Below are positions 13,901 through 19,656 of a stretch of 64,000 nt of DNA, piece after piece (the stretch's first letter is position 1; every line of letters starts with the position of its first letter). Both the position numbers and the translations under genes were made by a program. Source of the DNA: JAJDYQ01 sp965214035 (lineage in GTDB: Bacteria > Pseudomonadota > Gammaproteobacteria > JAJDYQ01). Under the pieces are notes generated by a model. It was not told the DNA's origin. It ran no database searches and was given only the letters and a program-made list of their open reading frames with translations. The stretch covers positions 2,356,001 through 2,420,000 of the forward strand of contig OZ243932.1 of assembly GCA_965214035.1 (NCBI GenBank). The letters run 5' to 3'.

Positions 13901-16625
13901 AGACTCCTTCGTTGCTGAGCAGGGTGGCAGTGCTATTGGCGTTGAGCCGAGTGAACTGACCTTTACATCAGCCAACTGGGATACCCCGCAGAGAGTGACA
14001 TTGACAGCCGGCCGTGACGGTAACAGCCGTGATGAGGAAGAGCTTCCGGTGAGGCATTCGGCCATGGGCGGTGATTATGACTTCCTGACAGGTGTGGTGA
14101 CTGTTGATGTCGCCGATATCAACAGGGATGCGGGCGTGAGCATTGATCGGACCGGCCAGTTTGGTATTACGGTGACCGAGGGCGAGGTGAATGATGGCTA
14201 TACAATCAGGCTCGATGCACCGCCGTCCGGCCCTGTGCAGATCAGGATGACTTCCGCCGATCCTGCGGTGGCTACGGTGAATCCTGGCGTGCTGACCTTT
14301 ACCTCGGATAACTGGGCCATCTCGCAGAGGGTGACGGTGACCGGTGTTGACGACGATATTGATAGCGATGACCGCACTGTGATGATCAGTCATGCTGCCA
14401 GTGGTGGTGGTTATGGTGGTATATCGGTTGATCCTGTACGTGTCAGCGTGCTGGACAATGACGAAGCGAGGCTGGTGTTTGTTCCGGATACATTATTCGT
14501 CCTTGAGAGCAGCTCCGGTGCCTACATGGTGCATCTGGCGACCCGACCGACAGCCAATGTGACGATTAGTATCAGTGGTCAGGCGAATACCGATCTGACG
14601 CTGAGCAGTGACAGTCTGGTGTTCACATCGGACAACTGGGACAGGCCTCAGGCGGTGACGGTGGCAGCAGGCGCGGATGACGACAGCCGTCACGAGATGT
14701 TGAGACTGACCCATACGGCTAGTGGCTATGCTCAGCCAGGTGTGGTGACGGTCAATGTCGCCGACGATGAAAACATGACAGCCGGTGTGAATATCAGTCC
14801 GACAACCAGGCTCACGGTCAGCGAAGGTGGCATGGTCCAATATGCCATGGTGCTGAATGCGCCGCCGATGTCACCGGTGGTCATTACGGTCACTTCTGAT
14901 GATGAGGCCACGGCGATGACGGACAGTGATTTTGTGACCTTTACCGAGAGCAACTGGGGTCTGCCGAAGGTTGTAACGGTGACAGGCGTCCAGGACGGAA
15001 GTGTGATCATCAGTCACGCCATTGCCGAACGTGGTGCTGACGCCGCTACCGGCTATGACATCAGTCTGGCTATCCCTTCTGTCAATGTGACGGTGACGAG
15101 TGATGAGGTTCAGGATTCGGAGATGCTGATGCCACAGGAGATGCAGGAAGTTGAAGCTGCGCAGGAATCGTATGTGTCCGGCTTTGGTTTGACAGCCATC
15201 GATCACATGCTGGGTGGCCTGAATTATCGCTTCTCCTCGCCCGCTCAGTTGGGTCTGTCAGGTAATCTGGGTAGTCTGCCCGGCGGTGGTGGTCATGCGT
15301 TGAATGCAACGGTCGCCGGTCCCGGTATTGATGGCTTCGGCTATGGCGGAAAAGGCCGCGGTGCCAGTGATGCTTTCGGTGCCGGTTCGGTTGACCGCCT
15401 GTTCAGCCTGTCACGGTCGTTGTCACTGCCCGATATATTGCGCGGCAGCCACTTCATATTCCGTGATGAGGATGGTATCTCGATCTGGGGTCAGGCGTCT
15501 TATTCGAGCTACAAGGACGGTAATGACGGTATTCTGACGGATGGCGATGTGACGACCGGAATGCTGGGTGTGGATCGTGACAATGGTCGTACGCTGCTTG
15601 GACTGGCGCTGGCTTACAGCAAAGGTGACGGTGACTGGAACGGAAGCAATACTGACGGTGACTTTTCGAGCACACTGGCTTCGTTACTGCCCTATGTCCG
15701 GCACGATCTGACTGATCGCCTGCAGTTGTGGGGTGCGGTCAGCTATGGTCGGGGTGAGTTGGAGCAGACTGTGGAGCTGACTGGCCCGTCGGCAAGCGGA
15801 AGTCCGATGCCCTCAGAGCATGATCTGGATCAGTTGTCGGCATCTGCCGGTCTGCGTGGCACCTTGATGAAGCGTCCGGCTGAGGAAGGTGGTCTGACAT
15901 TGACGGTAACATCAGACATGTCGCTGGCGCGTATCGAGATAGAAGATTCGGATGAAATGTCGGGTATGAAACTCGATACACAGCGCTTCCGCATGGGTCT
16001 GGAGTGGTCCTGGCAGTTGCCGCAGGCAGATGATGGCAGCCGTCTGGTACCGGATCTGGAGCTGGGTCTGCGCTATGACGGCGGAGATACCAGTGATGGC
16101 TTCGGTATCGAGCTGGGCGGTGGTATCAGTTGGGAGCTGCCGTCAAGTGGCTTGACAATCGACCTGCGTGGCAGGCATCTGCTGGAGCATGAGAACTCTG
16201 ACCGTCGTGAGTGGGGCATATCCGGTTCATTGCGCTATGACTTGCAGCCAGGTTCTGCGCAGGGACCATCGTTCAGTCTGCGCCATCAGTACGGCAATGT
16301 TCCGACTTCAAGCGGTCTGGATGAGTTGTTGTCCGATTCACTGTCGGATTCGCTGAAGGAAGATACGTCAGAGGCGGGCGAGGTATCAGGTCGCTGGACG
16401 CTGAAGGGTGAGTGGGGCTTTGCCCTGGATAGCGGTGCCACGGGTGTGCCGTATGCGGGCTTGTCTTCGTCCCGCTCTAACCATGACTTGTCTGTGGGCT
16501 GGCGCCTGTTGTCGGCACCGGAGCGCGAGTTGAGTTCAGAGCTGGATATCAAGGCAATTCGTCGCCAGGATGACGCCGGTGATGCTAAACACAGTATTGG
16601 TGCAGAGTTCAAGTTGCGCTGGTAA
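1923..16625 (+). CDS. Giant Calx-beta-like repeat protein with C-terminal autotransporter barrel
   Basis: A 4,900-residue predicted surface adhesin or secreted repeat protein in one unbroken frame. ATG 1923 is chosen because GGAGG lies 5 nt upstream; a TTG at 1893 and an ATG at 2148 are alternatives. A hydrophobic signal segment ends in TPAFAQ, with predicted cleavage after residue 144, leaving a very long pre-signal region. Most of the protein is beta repeats of about 100-120 residues, typically with VTEG/VDEEG, SYTVVL, a (N/T)W..(P/A)Q.V signature counted about 26 times by eye, and an acidic VTVTDDD end, resembling Calx-beta domains. From about residue 4515 the sequence alternates like an outer-membrane beta barrel and ends in an aromatic residue (FKLRW), as in autotransporters. 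No protease or lipase motif was seen. Function in adhesion is inference. Confidence 0.85.
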   Translation: MHQIWIAIKTTAADMLRNLATPTVRNHASGTDTGGHRHPQQVVRTPHTPRGAGNSAAGEARSPRYRSACHRTRNAMRRLFSHLPFSNRLSPVSIRPSAAQTASLSAQTPDNPSRSSISQPAFLRRWILPLIPILSLLAVTPAFAQGTVTLAVSESGRVTEGGELIITATLDSANMGTATLVIPLSVLGAEAGTTAQAGDYTALSNITIAAGADEGSTSFTVTTDSDDEPAETVVVGIDTNALPSRVKAGDPNQVTITIVDNNLTTVAYGILDDAFIGEVPAAGVRDSNRASFTVELSRELVDGERAAVAIGNISPLGVLLTADVSSDTAGARITTDSPFSAEFPGVVFTDAGAQSATVELTAIDNDSRAPLRTTEFVLLSLVGFFEHMASSNLDGGITLDFVKTGGNPGNLEIVDDEYGLPEINLYVVPGGRSAVTDTVLTVSESNIDALNALSIRVRSRFSWHTDIAVELEVEETGSVFRRIRDLSGLEVVIFEGDGRADFALSGQFRGDNDIDESNRIFSVSAQPSDGYQLAPRSSGSNNISTLGTSDHSVAVTDDDPTTVTLASAAGDVNEGSSKIFTVTLSRGLEDGESLSVPLVLGGTATFGTDYILSCAPATGITCQNPVAASAGSPMVTFTGPDTGTSATVATLTLHALGDGINDANESVRIDLGDPGEGVGIGQSELSELAVDSNAVSIGLGGPVQTVDNLNDFLIGSDADTRSPSLILAPVGGLTIGEGGSAGYTVVLEGTPTASVTVTITGAPADLELSPSTLTFATANWDQPQAVTVTARQDDDTRNDDTVLNHRADGGGDVLMFPFSVTVTDDDIIGITIRQSGGDTAVSETGGTDSYTVALGSRPSSNVTIAVNSNLRINVGGLGNALTFTPSNWNQPQIVTVSIPDDNIDQRGDRRASIDHRSSSTDPDYQEVSQSITVTITGNDDTEGVIIMPNRVMVADDGTTVDTYTVVLNSQPAVLGDPPAGPVPLVSVLATAPAGVTVGDGRTTGNTFELTFVAANWNQPQTVTVTGIRDDVDTGMGTNTLTITHTISGGFYESTVMADAVTVIVQDDDMAGIVVPDSLSITEEGAVPYPVVLASEPSAEVTVTIEGDLGDLRLNGSTLTITLQFTSSNWDQPQIVNVMAAEDGNADDEMGTLRHTASGATEYDEPPVQASITVSVQDNDAAGVSVRPTGFDTAVSEAAGTDSYTVVLLMAPSADVVIGVTSGDASAATVEPDTLTFTTRNWNQPRMVIVTGVDDQIDNLNDRRTVQIDHTISTTDSAYSGATVDSVEVTVNDDDTAGVTVTVATPIIIHEDGRDTGTYTVVLDSQPLAAVSIAITGGTTAAAAPETLEFATSNWNQPQTVTVTGINDRIDNANNERRVDLAHRISGAGDAGRYVNTLGIDSVPVTVEDDNDFRGLVVEPSSATVDGTIASADDGVIDIRMDEGEVTSYTVALSSQPTAAATVSIEISTLRQDGAEPPNTNGFIELVPTQLTFTPVNWDQPQTVQITSLSNQGGANVRFNLVHQTTGAGSDYASTAGVAYPSVVQVNSVPAVSVVAVNAVVTEGEAAVFSISAMPAPASTLTISLSIAEETGSGQSFVASDQLGSMDVEIPPAGTVTLSIPTLNDSSDEASGQITARISNGAGYNLNLSAFEAMVTVNDDDIPTVTITGDGAVNEGDPAVFTVEVSPAPAVELTVSLTVADATSGFLDTSNEGAKELTINAGSTTVSYSIDTVGDNVGESNGTVTVTVNAGSDYQVGDPGAATVVVNNDDTAGLDISEAAVTVDEEGSSTYTVALTSEPTANVTVTITGASDPLTVDTGSTLTFDDTNWSDVQTVTLTAAGDANMDDETFILVHTASGSATEYDSVSEDVPVRINDSTLPEVTIAGGAAVTEGSGDAATFTLTVEPAPSADLTVTVAVAEEAGQDFVDAGTEGAGRSVTIDTSGTAEYTVAITDNDVDESNGTITVTIEAGSDYTVGDPGTATVVVNDDDVAGVTVTQSEGNTVVAESGGTDSYTVVLTSEPAADVEITVTSDDTDISSVAPNGGAFAGSTVLTFTATTWNQAQTVRVQGVDDDIKNASDRTVVIGHEISAPDADSGYPAALDIADVTVTVTDDDTAGLDISAGSSVAVDEEGSSTYYTVALTSEPTAEVTVTITGASDPLTVDTGATLTFDDTNWSEVQTVTLTAADDDNMDEETLTLVHTASGSATEYGSVSENVMVSVIDNDLPEVIITGGEAGVTVTQSEGDTVVAESGGTDSYTVVLTSEPAANVEITVTSDDTDISRVAPNGGAFAGSTVLTFTATTWNQAQTVRVQGVDDDIKNASDRTVAIGHEISVPDVDGGYPAALDIADVTVTVTDDDTAGLDISETAVTVDEEGSSTYTVALTSEPTAEVTVTITGASAPLTVDTGATLTFDDTNWSDVQTVTLTAADDANMDEETLTLVHTASGSATEYGSVSRNVTVRVIDNDSTLPEVTIAGGAAVTEGSGDAAIFTLTASPAPSADLTVTVVVAEEAGQGQDFVDAGSEGTGRSVTISTSGTAEYTVAITDDDVDESNGTITVTIEAGSDYTVGDPGTATVVVNDDDTAGLDISEAAVTVDEEGSSTYTVALTSEPTADVTVTITGASDPLTVDTGTGATLTFDDTNWSDVQTVTLTAADDANMDDEPFTLVHTASGSATEYGSVSEDVTVSVNDSTLPEVTIAGGAAVTEGGGNAATFTLTAEPAPSADLTVTVAVAEEAGQDFVDAGSEGTGRSVTISTSGTAEYTVAITDNDVDESNGTITVTIEAGSDYTVGDPGAATVVVNDDDTAGLDISEAAVTVDEEGSSTYTVALTSEPTADVTVTITGASDPLTVDTGTGATLTFDDTNWSDVQTVTLTAADDANMDDEPFTLVHTASGSATEYGSVSGNVTVRVNDNDSTLPEVTIAGGAAVTEGSGDAVTFTLTAQPAPSAELTVTVAVAEEAGQDFVDAGTEGTGRSVTIGTSGTAEYTVAITDDDVDESNGTITVTIEAGSDYTVGDPGTATVVVNDDDVAGVTVTQSEGDTEVTESGGIDSYTVVLTSEPAANVEITVTSGDTDISRVAPNSGAFTASTVLTFTATTWNQAQMVRVQGVDDDVANTSDRTVTIGHAISVSDADSGYPADRDIADVTVTVTDDDKAGVMIAQSAGNTVVAELGGMDSYTVVLSSEPAGNIVISVTSGEVTAATVEPMVLTFTTATWNVAQTVTVTGVNDDIGNEGGQRIVTVSHAVTTDDAGSGYPADLSIDAVSVTVTDDDEANVMIVESAGNTVVAELGGTDSYTVVLNTEPTGDVVIDVTSGEVTAATVEPTALTFTMTTWNVAQTVTVTGEDDDIDNDDGRVVSISHAVRAGGSGGYDAVSIAEVSVSVEDDDEASLIFLPDVVRVDEASEQSYEVSLGTQPIGNVTVTISGSGGATGLTLDDDELTFTAGNWNEPQEVTVSAAPDDDMDSEVVTLMHRASADYGAPATGQVEVRVTDDDIVLPGVQVSPTQVTVDENGGVSDYDVVLRTRPLGDVEIELSVSGAASAADVEPLSLSFTSTNWDVAQAVQVTGVNDDIDSADRMLDIGHTIITNDGGSYTVALSIDSVSVRVEDDDEAGIAVDEEAVTVTENNGMATYDVRLLSQPVGNSTVVISVTSDRPTAATAAPSALMFTSANWSTAQQVTVTGEDDFVDNDGLRIANIGHSVSAGDGAGYTSSLSVGVLVTVTDNEMDAGLRISPEEITLIEGSSDTYTVELVTQPTAPVTVTIGGANNDLMVDAGDAPPTPNTLIFTSDNWNQAQTVTVTSVDDDTAAATRPVTLTHNADGDGYNGLMGAVTVSIIDNDRGAAVIISQQTDVTIAEGETNGYTVRLDAPPTANVQIQVLSSDPQVVSVESAILTFTPDNWATGQGVEITGVDDDIDNAGNQREAMIEHAVSADSGGYTTALEIDAIAVTVTDDDEAGLEFDPSRVTVVEGGSASYTVKLTSRPTAASVTVGIEPDSFVAEQGGSAIGVEPSELTFTSANWDTPQRVTLTAGRDGNSRDEEELPVRHSAMGGDYDFLTGVVTVDVADINRDAGVSIDRTGQFGITVTEGEVNDGYTIRLDAPPSGPVQIRMTSADPAVATVNPGVLTFTSDNWAISQRVTVTGVDDDIDSDDRTVMISHAASGGGYGGISVDPVRVSVLDNDEARLVFVPDTLFVLESSSGAYMVHLATRPTANVTISISGQANTDLTLSSDSLVFTSDNWDRPQAVTVAAGADDDSRHEMLRLTHTASGYAQPGVVTVNVADDENMTAGVNISPTTRLTVSEGGMVQYAMVLNAPPMSPVVITVTSDDEATAMTDSDFVTFTESNWGLPKVVTVTGVQDGSVIISHAIAERGADAATGYDISLAIPSVNVTVTSDEVQDSEMLMPQEMQEVEAAQESYVSGFGLTAIDHMLGGLNYRFSSPAQLGLSGNLGSLPGGGGHALNATVAGPGIDGFGYGGKGRGASDAFGAGSVDRLFSLSRSLSLPDILRGSHFIFRDEDGISIWGQASYSSYKDGNDGILTDGDVTTGMLGVDRDNGRTLLGLALAYSKGDGDWNGSNTDGDFSSTLASLLPYVRHDLTDRLQLWGAVSYGRGELEQTVELTGPSASGSPMPSEHDLDQLSASAGLRGTLMKRPAEEGGLTLTVTSDMSLARIEIEDSDEMSGMKLDTQRFRMGLEWSWQLPQADDGSRLVPDLELGLRYDGGDTSDGFGIELGGGISWELPSSGLTIDLRGRHLLEHENSDRREWGISGSLRYDLQPGSAQGPSFSLRHQYGNVPTSSGLDELLSDSLSDSLKEDTSEAGEVSGRWTLKGEWGFALDSGATGVPYAGLSSSRSNHDLSVGWRLLSAPERELSSELDIKAIRRQDDAGDAKHSIGAEFKLRW
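7231..11400 (+). repeat. Nearly identical in-frame modules inside the giant gene
   Basis: Three kinds of module recur with almost no divergence. The one opening CGGCGGGTCT begins at 7231, 8266, 8998, 9670 and 10336, at distances of 1035, 732, 672 and 666 bp, all multiples of three. A second, opening near CTGCCAGA(A/G)GTGACC, recurs at about 7554, 9327, 9995 and 10671. A third, opening near GTGTTACCGTGACAC, recurs at about 7897, 8630 and 11015. They are shuffled rather than strictly tandem. The rest of the gene has diverged repeats, so this block looks recently expanded or homogenised. Confidence 0.9.
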
Positions 16626-16688
16626 CAGGTTGTTGTTATCGCTGCCCGGTTTTCCTCCGGCCGGCGTCGGCGATAGCTCCATTCGGCC

Positions 16689-16720
16689 CCGGTCATTGCA
16701 GCCTGCGCTGCAATGACCGG
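16689..16720 (+). terminator. Hairpin after the giant gene
   Basis: A perfect 13-bp inverted repeat (CCGGTCATTGCAG and CTGCAATGACCGG) with a 6-base loop lies 64 nt after the stop codon. A pyrimidine-rich tract follows at 16729-16740. It sits between convergent genes and may stop transcription from both sides. Confidence 0.7.
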
Positions 16721-16834
16721 TTCAGGGCCTTTCTCTCCTCAAGGGTTAAAACCCGCAAAGAAGGCTTGTTGACCGCGTTGTTCGGGATGTGAAGAAGTCG
16801 TCAGATCGACTGTATGATTCGCCCTGACAAGGGT

Positions 16835-17533
16835 TTATTCTGGATTGTCCGGGTTGATGGCCTTGATACCCTTGTGGTGGATGAATATCCCACAGCCATA
16901 TCGGCGACCATGACCAATGCCGTTCTCCTGCAGGGTCAGTGAATCAGCCGGATTCAGTTCGGCTACCATCAGACTGCGTGTGTTGATTTCTCCTTCGGGA
17001 CTGCGCAGCCTGATGTGTTTTCCGGTCAGTAGTTTGCGGAATTGAATGCCCATGGCTTCGAGTTGACTGGCGGCGGATTGCAGGAAGTCGGTCTCGTCTT
17101 GTTCGCCGATAACATGGCGGGCCAACAGGATGTCACTGGTCAACACAGCCCGTTCGCTGGCCTCGCCGATTTTCATGGTGTTTCCTGCGATGTCGAGTTC
17201 GTGGCCGGTGAGTGTGCGGGCATCTTTTACCCGATGCACGGGCAGGCGTATGATCAATCGTGTCCTGTTGGACAGGTAAAGTATCTCGTCAGGGTTTTCC
17301 GGGCGCATCCAGCCGTTTTGTGAGCCGGCGACATGTATCAGGTGAAGCCCGGTCAGCGGTTCTTCTGTGAACCAGGGCAGGGCATCAGTAATAGCCCGGT
17401 GCAGGTCGTATGTATGATCAACGCTTAAACATCGACATTGCAGTCTAAAGGAAAGATCGGTGACTTTGCTGGATTGGGTCGGTTGTTGCCCTTGTTCATT
17501 GTCATCCCGATTCCAGAATTCGCTTTTATTCAT
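16835..17533 (-). CDS. Cas6/Cmx6-like RAMP protein, stand-alone
   Basis: The 232-residue product resembles the Cas6 variant of MYXAN-type systems (Cmx6). Visible features are a VDHTYDL segment near residue 40, an LPWF..EPLTGLHLIHVAG stretch, a small beta-rich first half with TRLIIRLP and LTGHELDIAG, and a C-terminal glycine-rich loop GIGHGRRYGCGIF typical of Cas6/RAMP folds. Cas6 proteins cut CRISPR precursor RNA, but no other cas gene and no repeat-spacer array are in this window. It is the last gene of a four-gene operon; its ATG overlaps the upstream stop (ATGA, 17530-17533), implying translational coupling. I am fairly sure of the fold family, but not of any RNA substrate. It may serve a non-CRISPR RNA-processing role. 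Confidence 0.65.
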   Translation of the reverse strand: MNKSEFWNRDDNEQGQQPTQSSKVTDLSFRLQCRCLSVDHTYDLHRAITDALPWFTEEPLTGLHLIHVAGSQNGWMRPENPDEILYLSNRTRLIIRLPVHRVKDARTLTGHELDIAGNTMKIGEASERAVLTSDILLARHVIGEQDETDFLQSAASQLEAMGIQFRKLLTGKHIRLRSPEGEINTRSLMVAELNPADSLTLQENGIGHGRRYGCGIFIHHKGIKAINPDNPE

Positions 17534-18246
17534 GGCTGCACCGTTGTCTGGTTGTCCGGTATTTCGGCCTGCAGGGCGTCACGATCAAACCACCAGTCGT
17601 CCTGTACCAGTACGTCAACGACGTTGCGCAGACGTATCAGAAATTTTGCCGGTTCCTTGAGTTCCAGTTTGTCGAGCCAGAGGCCAAATTGTTCCTGGGT
17701 TTCTATATTGCTGTGACGCCGTGCGACATTGGCCAGCATTTGATGGGTGAAAAAAATCAGTCTTTCGTGTTGTTTACCTGTGGCACGAATGTCGGTGATG
17801 TAGCCGGCGACAGTGGCTGCAATCGCCGCACCGTCGGCATCTTCCGGGGTTTCGTCAATGATGTGTTGCAGCATGCCGACTGTCAGGTCCGCATCAATCG
17901 GGAATGTTACGCCAAGCCAGACGCCCATTCCCAGCGCGGCAAGTGAATGTTTATCCTGCCCGGCAAGAAACAGGGCATCACAGGCATCGACTGCGCCTTC
18001 ATAGTCTTTTTCTGCCATGTATCGGTCAAAGGTATTCCGGGCTGTGTCCCATGCTTCCGATCTGCGGTCGAGCTCGGTTAGCAGGCGTGCCTTTGCCAGG
18101 GTCAGCCGTAGTTCTTCGGCTCTGTCGATGGTGTTGGCCTGTAGCTGTTGTTCAATGGTTTCCAGTCTGGCTCTGGCCGTTTCGCTTGATGTCATCATGT
18201 CTTGTGTGAGCATGGCATCCGGCAGAGGCTCTAATGGCCTATTCAT
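17530..18246 (-). CDS. Conserved-looking 238-aa protein of unknown function
   Basis: I do not recognise a named family. The product is soluble and mostly helical. Residues 20-75 look like a coiled-coil or TPR-like helical pair rich in Ala, Glu and Arg; the middle has ALGMGVWLGVTFPIDADLTV and a conspicuous ETPEDADGAA segment; the end has VVDVLVQDDWWFDRDAL. The start at 18246 is chosen because its ATG overlaps the upstream TAG (18239-18241), matching the coupling seen in the other genes of this operon; a longer frame to 18294 is possible. It sits between a 71-aa protein and the Cas6-like gene and is probably a functional partner of one of them. Confidence 0.75.
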   Translation of the reverse strand: MNRPLEPLPDAMLTQDMMTSSETARARLETIEQQLQANTIDRAEELRLTLAKARLLTELDRRSEAWDTARNTFDRYMAEKDYEGAVDACDALFLAGQDKHSLAALGMGVWLGVTFPIDADLTVGMLQHIIDETPEDADGAAIAATVAGYITDIRATGKQHERLIFFTHQMLANVARRHSNIETQEQFGLWLDKLELKEPAKFLIRLRNVVDVLVQDDWWFDRDALQAEIPDNQTTVQP

Positions 18247-18454
18247 TGTCTTGTCCGGTATGCGCCCGATTGGGTTCGTAAAAAGCCATTTCAAGCTGGT
18301 CTTCCCAGTCTTCAGGTGTATCCCGGAAAGGAGGCTTTATATCGACACGAAAGTGAATTTCACCTTCCAGGGCACGCTGTGTAATGAGTTGCTTCAGTTC
18401 TTCAAACCCTTCGAGTTGAATGTTTTGCAGCAGTATTTCACTGAGGTTCAGCAT
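18239..18454 (-). CDS. Small 71-aa protein of unknown function
   Basis: An acidic small protein starting MLNLSEILLQ and containing EIHFRVDIKPPF. No family is recognised. The ATG at 18454 overlaps the end of the dioxygenase gene by 17 bases with GGA upstream, and its stop overlaps the next start, so it is packed tightly into the operon, which is the main reason to accept it as real. A longer frame reaches 18580, but that extension lies in the dioxygenase gene and looks non-coding. Confidence 0.65.
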   Translation of the reverse strand: MLNLSEILLQNIQLEGFEELKQLITQRALEGEIHFRVDIKPPFRDTPEDWEDQLEMAFYEPNRAHTGQDNE

Positions 18455-19436
18455 GTGGTGTTTCCATCTGTTGGCCGGTGTCCATGAACCAGGTTGGCAG
18501 GCGGTCATGGTAACGGGCGCGAAACATGACCCGCTTTTTCTTTTCCGAGTCTGAAAATGCACTGCGGTTGTGTAGCACATTGTTACTGATCAGCCCTTCG
18601 CCAGGATTGAGGCGGATATTCAGGATAGAGTCGGAATCGTTATCCAGCAAGTCTTTCAGAAGGGCAAGGGCGTCTCTGGTCAGTCGGTCTTCTTTCCATT
18701 GGATGTATGTTTTTCTCCGGGTATATCGCATGTGCAGCATACCGGTATCAGGCTCTATGCGGAATACCGGGTTTTTTTGTTCCGGTCGTATCAGTTGGCC
18801 ATCTTCTATGGTGGCGGGTATCGTCAGTGTGTCCGGCTGCATGAGTGCGTCAATATAGTCGGGATTGTGGTCGTATATATGGATGTAGGCCAGTTCGGGA
18901 TCCAGTAGCTGATTGGTGCCGCCTGTGGCGGCATCCTGCCGGCAATATAGTATAAAGGCGCGAATGGTTTTTTCTTCGGAATTATAGTAGCCGTCGGTGT
19001 GCCAGCCCATCGCCTTGTTGGTGTAGGGAATGTATTCACCCCGGCGGCCTCTGTCGATGACCCTGAGCTCGGAGATGTCGTTTTCATCGGCATATAAATT
19101 ATTGTCTGGTCTTTGCAGACCAAGCTGCTGCCCGAGTGCTTTTAGGTGGTCGGCAGTGAATCGGTCAGCAGACCATACTGAAAAGACGGCCATATTGTGC
19201 AGGCTTGCCTGGTGGAGAATGTTGTGTTTTTCATCGTCCGTGAGGGTGCCGTTTTTTTTCAGCTTGACCGTCCGGGGCGTAACCGGCAGATTGAGTTTGA
19301 ATTCCCGCCACGCCAGATATTCCCGCTCTGTGCTGTTTTTGCCCGGAAATTTTATGATGTCTGTCTGACTGGTTGCTTGCTGTCGCTGGTTCATGCAGAT
19401 TGAGGCTTTTCGTTGCAGTATGTCATTATGTACCAT
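18438..19436 (-). CDS. TauD/TfdA-family 2-oxoglutarate Fe(II) dioxygenase
   Basis: Predicted cytoplasmic non-haem iron oxygenase using 2-oxoglutarate. The iron facial triad is visible as the H and D of WHTDGYY and the distal histidine of NNVLHNRSAF, and a conserved arginine follows in VMFRARYHDR for 2-oxoglutarate binding. The full frame gives 332 residues; an internal ATG at 19394 would give 318, and neither start has a clear Shine-Dalgarno sequence. It is the first gene of the four-gene operon ending in the Cas6-like protein and is divergent from dsrA. The substrate cannot be read from the sequence; a sulfonate is one option for this family, but RNA or protein modification is also conceivable given the neighbours. 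Confidence 0.85.
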   Translation of the reverse strand: MVHNDILQRKASICMNQRQQATSQTDIIKFPGKNSTEREYLAWREFKLNLPVTPRTVKLKKNGTLTDDEKHNILHQASLHNMAVFSVWSADRFTADHLKALGQQLGLQRPDNNLYADENDISELRVIDRGRRGEYIPYTNKAMGWHTDGYYNSEEKTIRAFILYCRQDAATGGTNQLLDPELAYIHIYDHNPDYIDALMQPDTLTIPATIEDGQLIRPEQKNPVFRIEPDTGMLHMRYTRRKTYIQWKEDRLTRDALALLKDLLDNDSDSILNIRLNPGEGLISNNVLHNRSAFSDSEKKKRVMFRARYHDRLPTWFMDTGQQMETPHAEPQ

Positions 19437-19478
19437 GTCTGGTGGCGATGGGTATGTTGTGATTGATTTGCATTAAGT

Positions 19479-19500
19479 GCTTATCCCATTCGGGATAAGC
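19479..19500. promoter_or_regulatory. Perfect palindrome in the dsr/dioxygenase divergent promoter region
   Basis: Two perfect 9-bp arms, GCTTATCCC and GGGATAAGC, are separated by ATTC. The palindrome ends 7 bp before the predicted dsrA -35 box and has no T tract on either side, so it looks more like an operator than a terminator. Confidence 0.55.
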
Positions 19501-19507
19501 AGACCTG

Positions 19508-19536
19508 TTGCTACCTCCCATTAATGAGGATTAAAT
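19508..19536 (+). promoter_or_regulatory. Predicted sigma-70 promoter of the dsr operon
   Basis: TTGCTA at 19508-19513 and TTAAAT at 19531-19536 are spaced by 17 bp. It implies a leader of about 115 nt before dsrA. The leader contains a tandem octamer GGTATCCG at 19600 and 19612 (12-bp period) and the palindrome GCATAAATATGC near 19571. Confidence 0.5.
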
Positions 19537-19656
19537 TTTTCAATAAACAGTACTAAGCTAACCGATATTCGCATAAATATGCTTTTGCGATATGGAGCAG
19601 GTATCCGACAGGGTATCCGTACAACCACCAACACAAGTAATATCAGGAGAAGCAAA

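Noticed and set aside
2114..15010. Many long minus-strand open frames, such as 7644-9248 (534 codons) and 12561-13703 (380 codons)
   Set aside because: They are antisense to the giant repeat gene. Their products are repetitive, rich in His and Arg, and mirror the repeat DNA; the plus frame has the domain features, ribosome-binding site and terminator.
16835..19436. A CRISPR array accompanying the Cas6-like gene
   Set aside because: No set of regularly spaced 25-40 bp repeats was found near this operon or elsewhere in the window; the direct repeats of the giant gene are coding modules.
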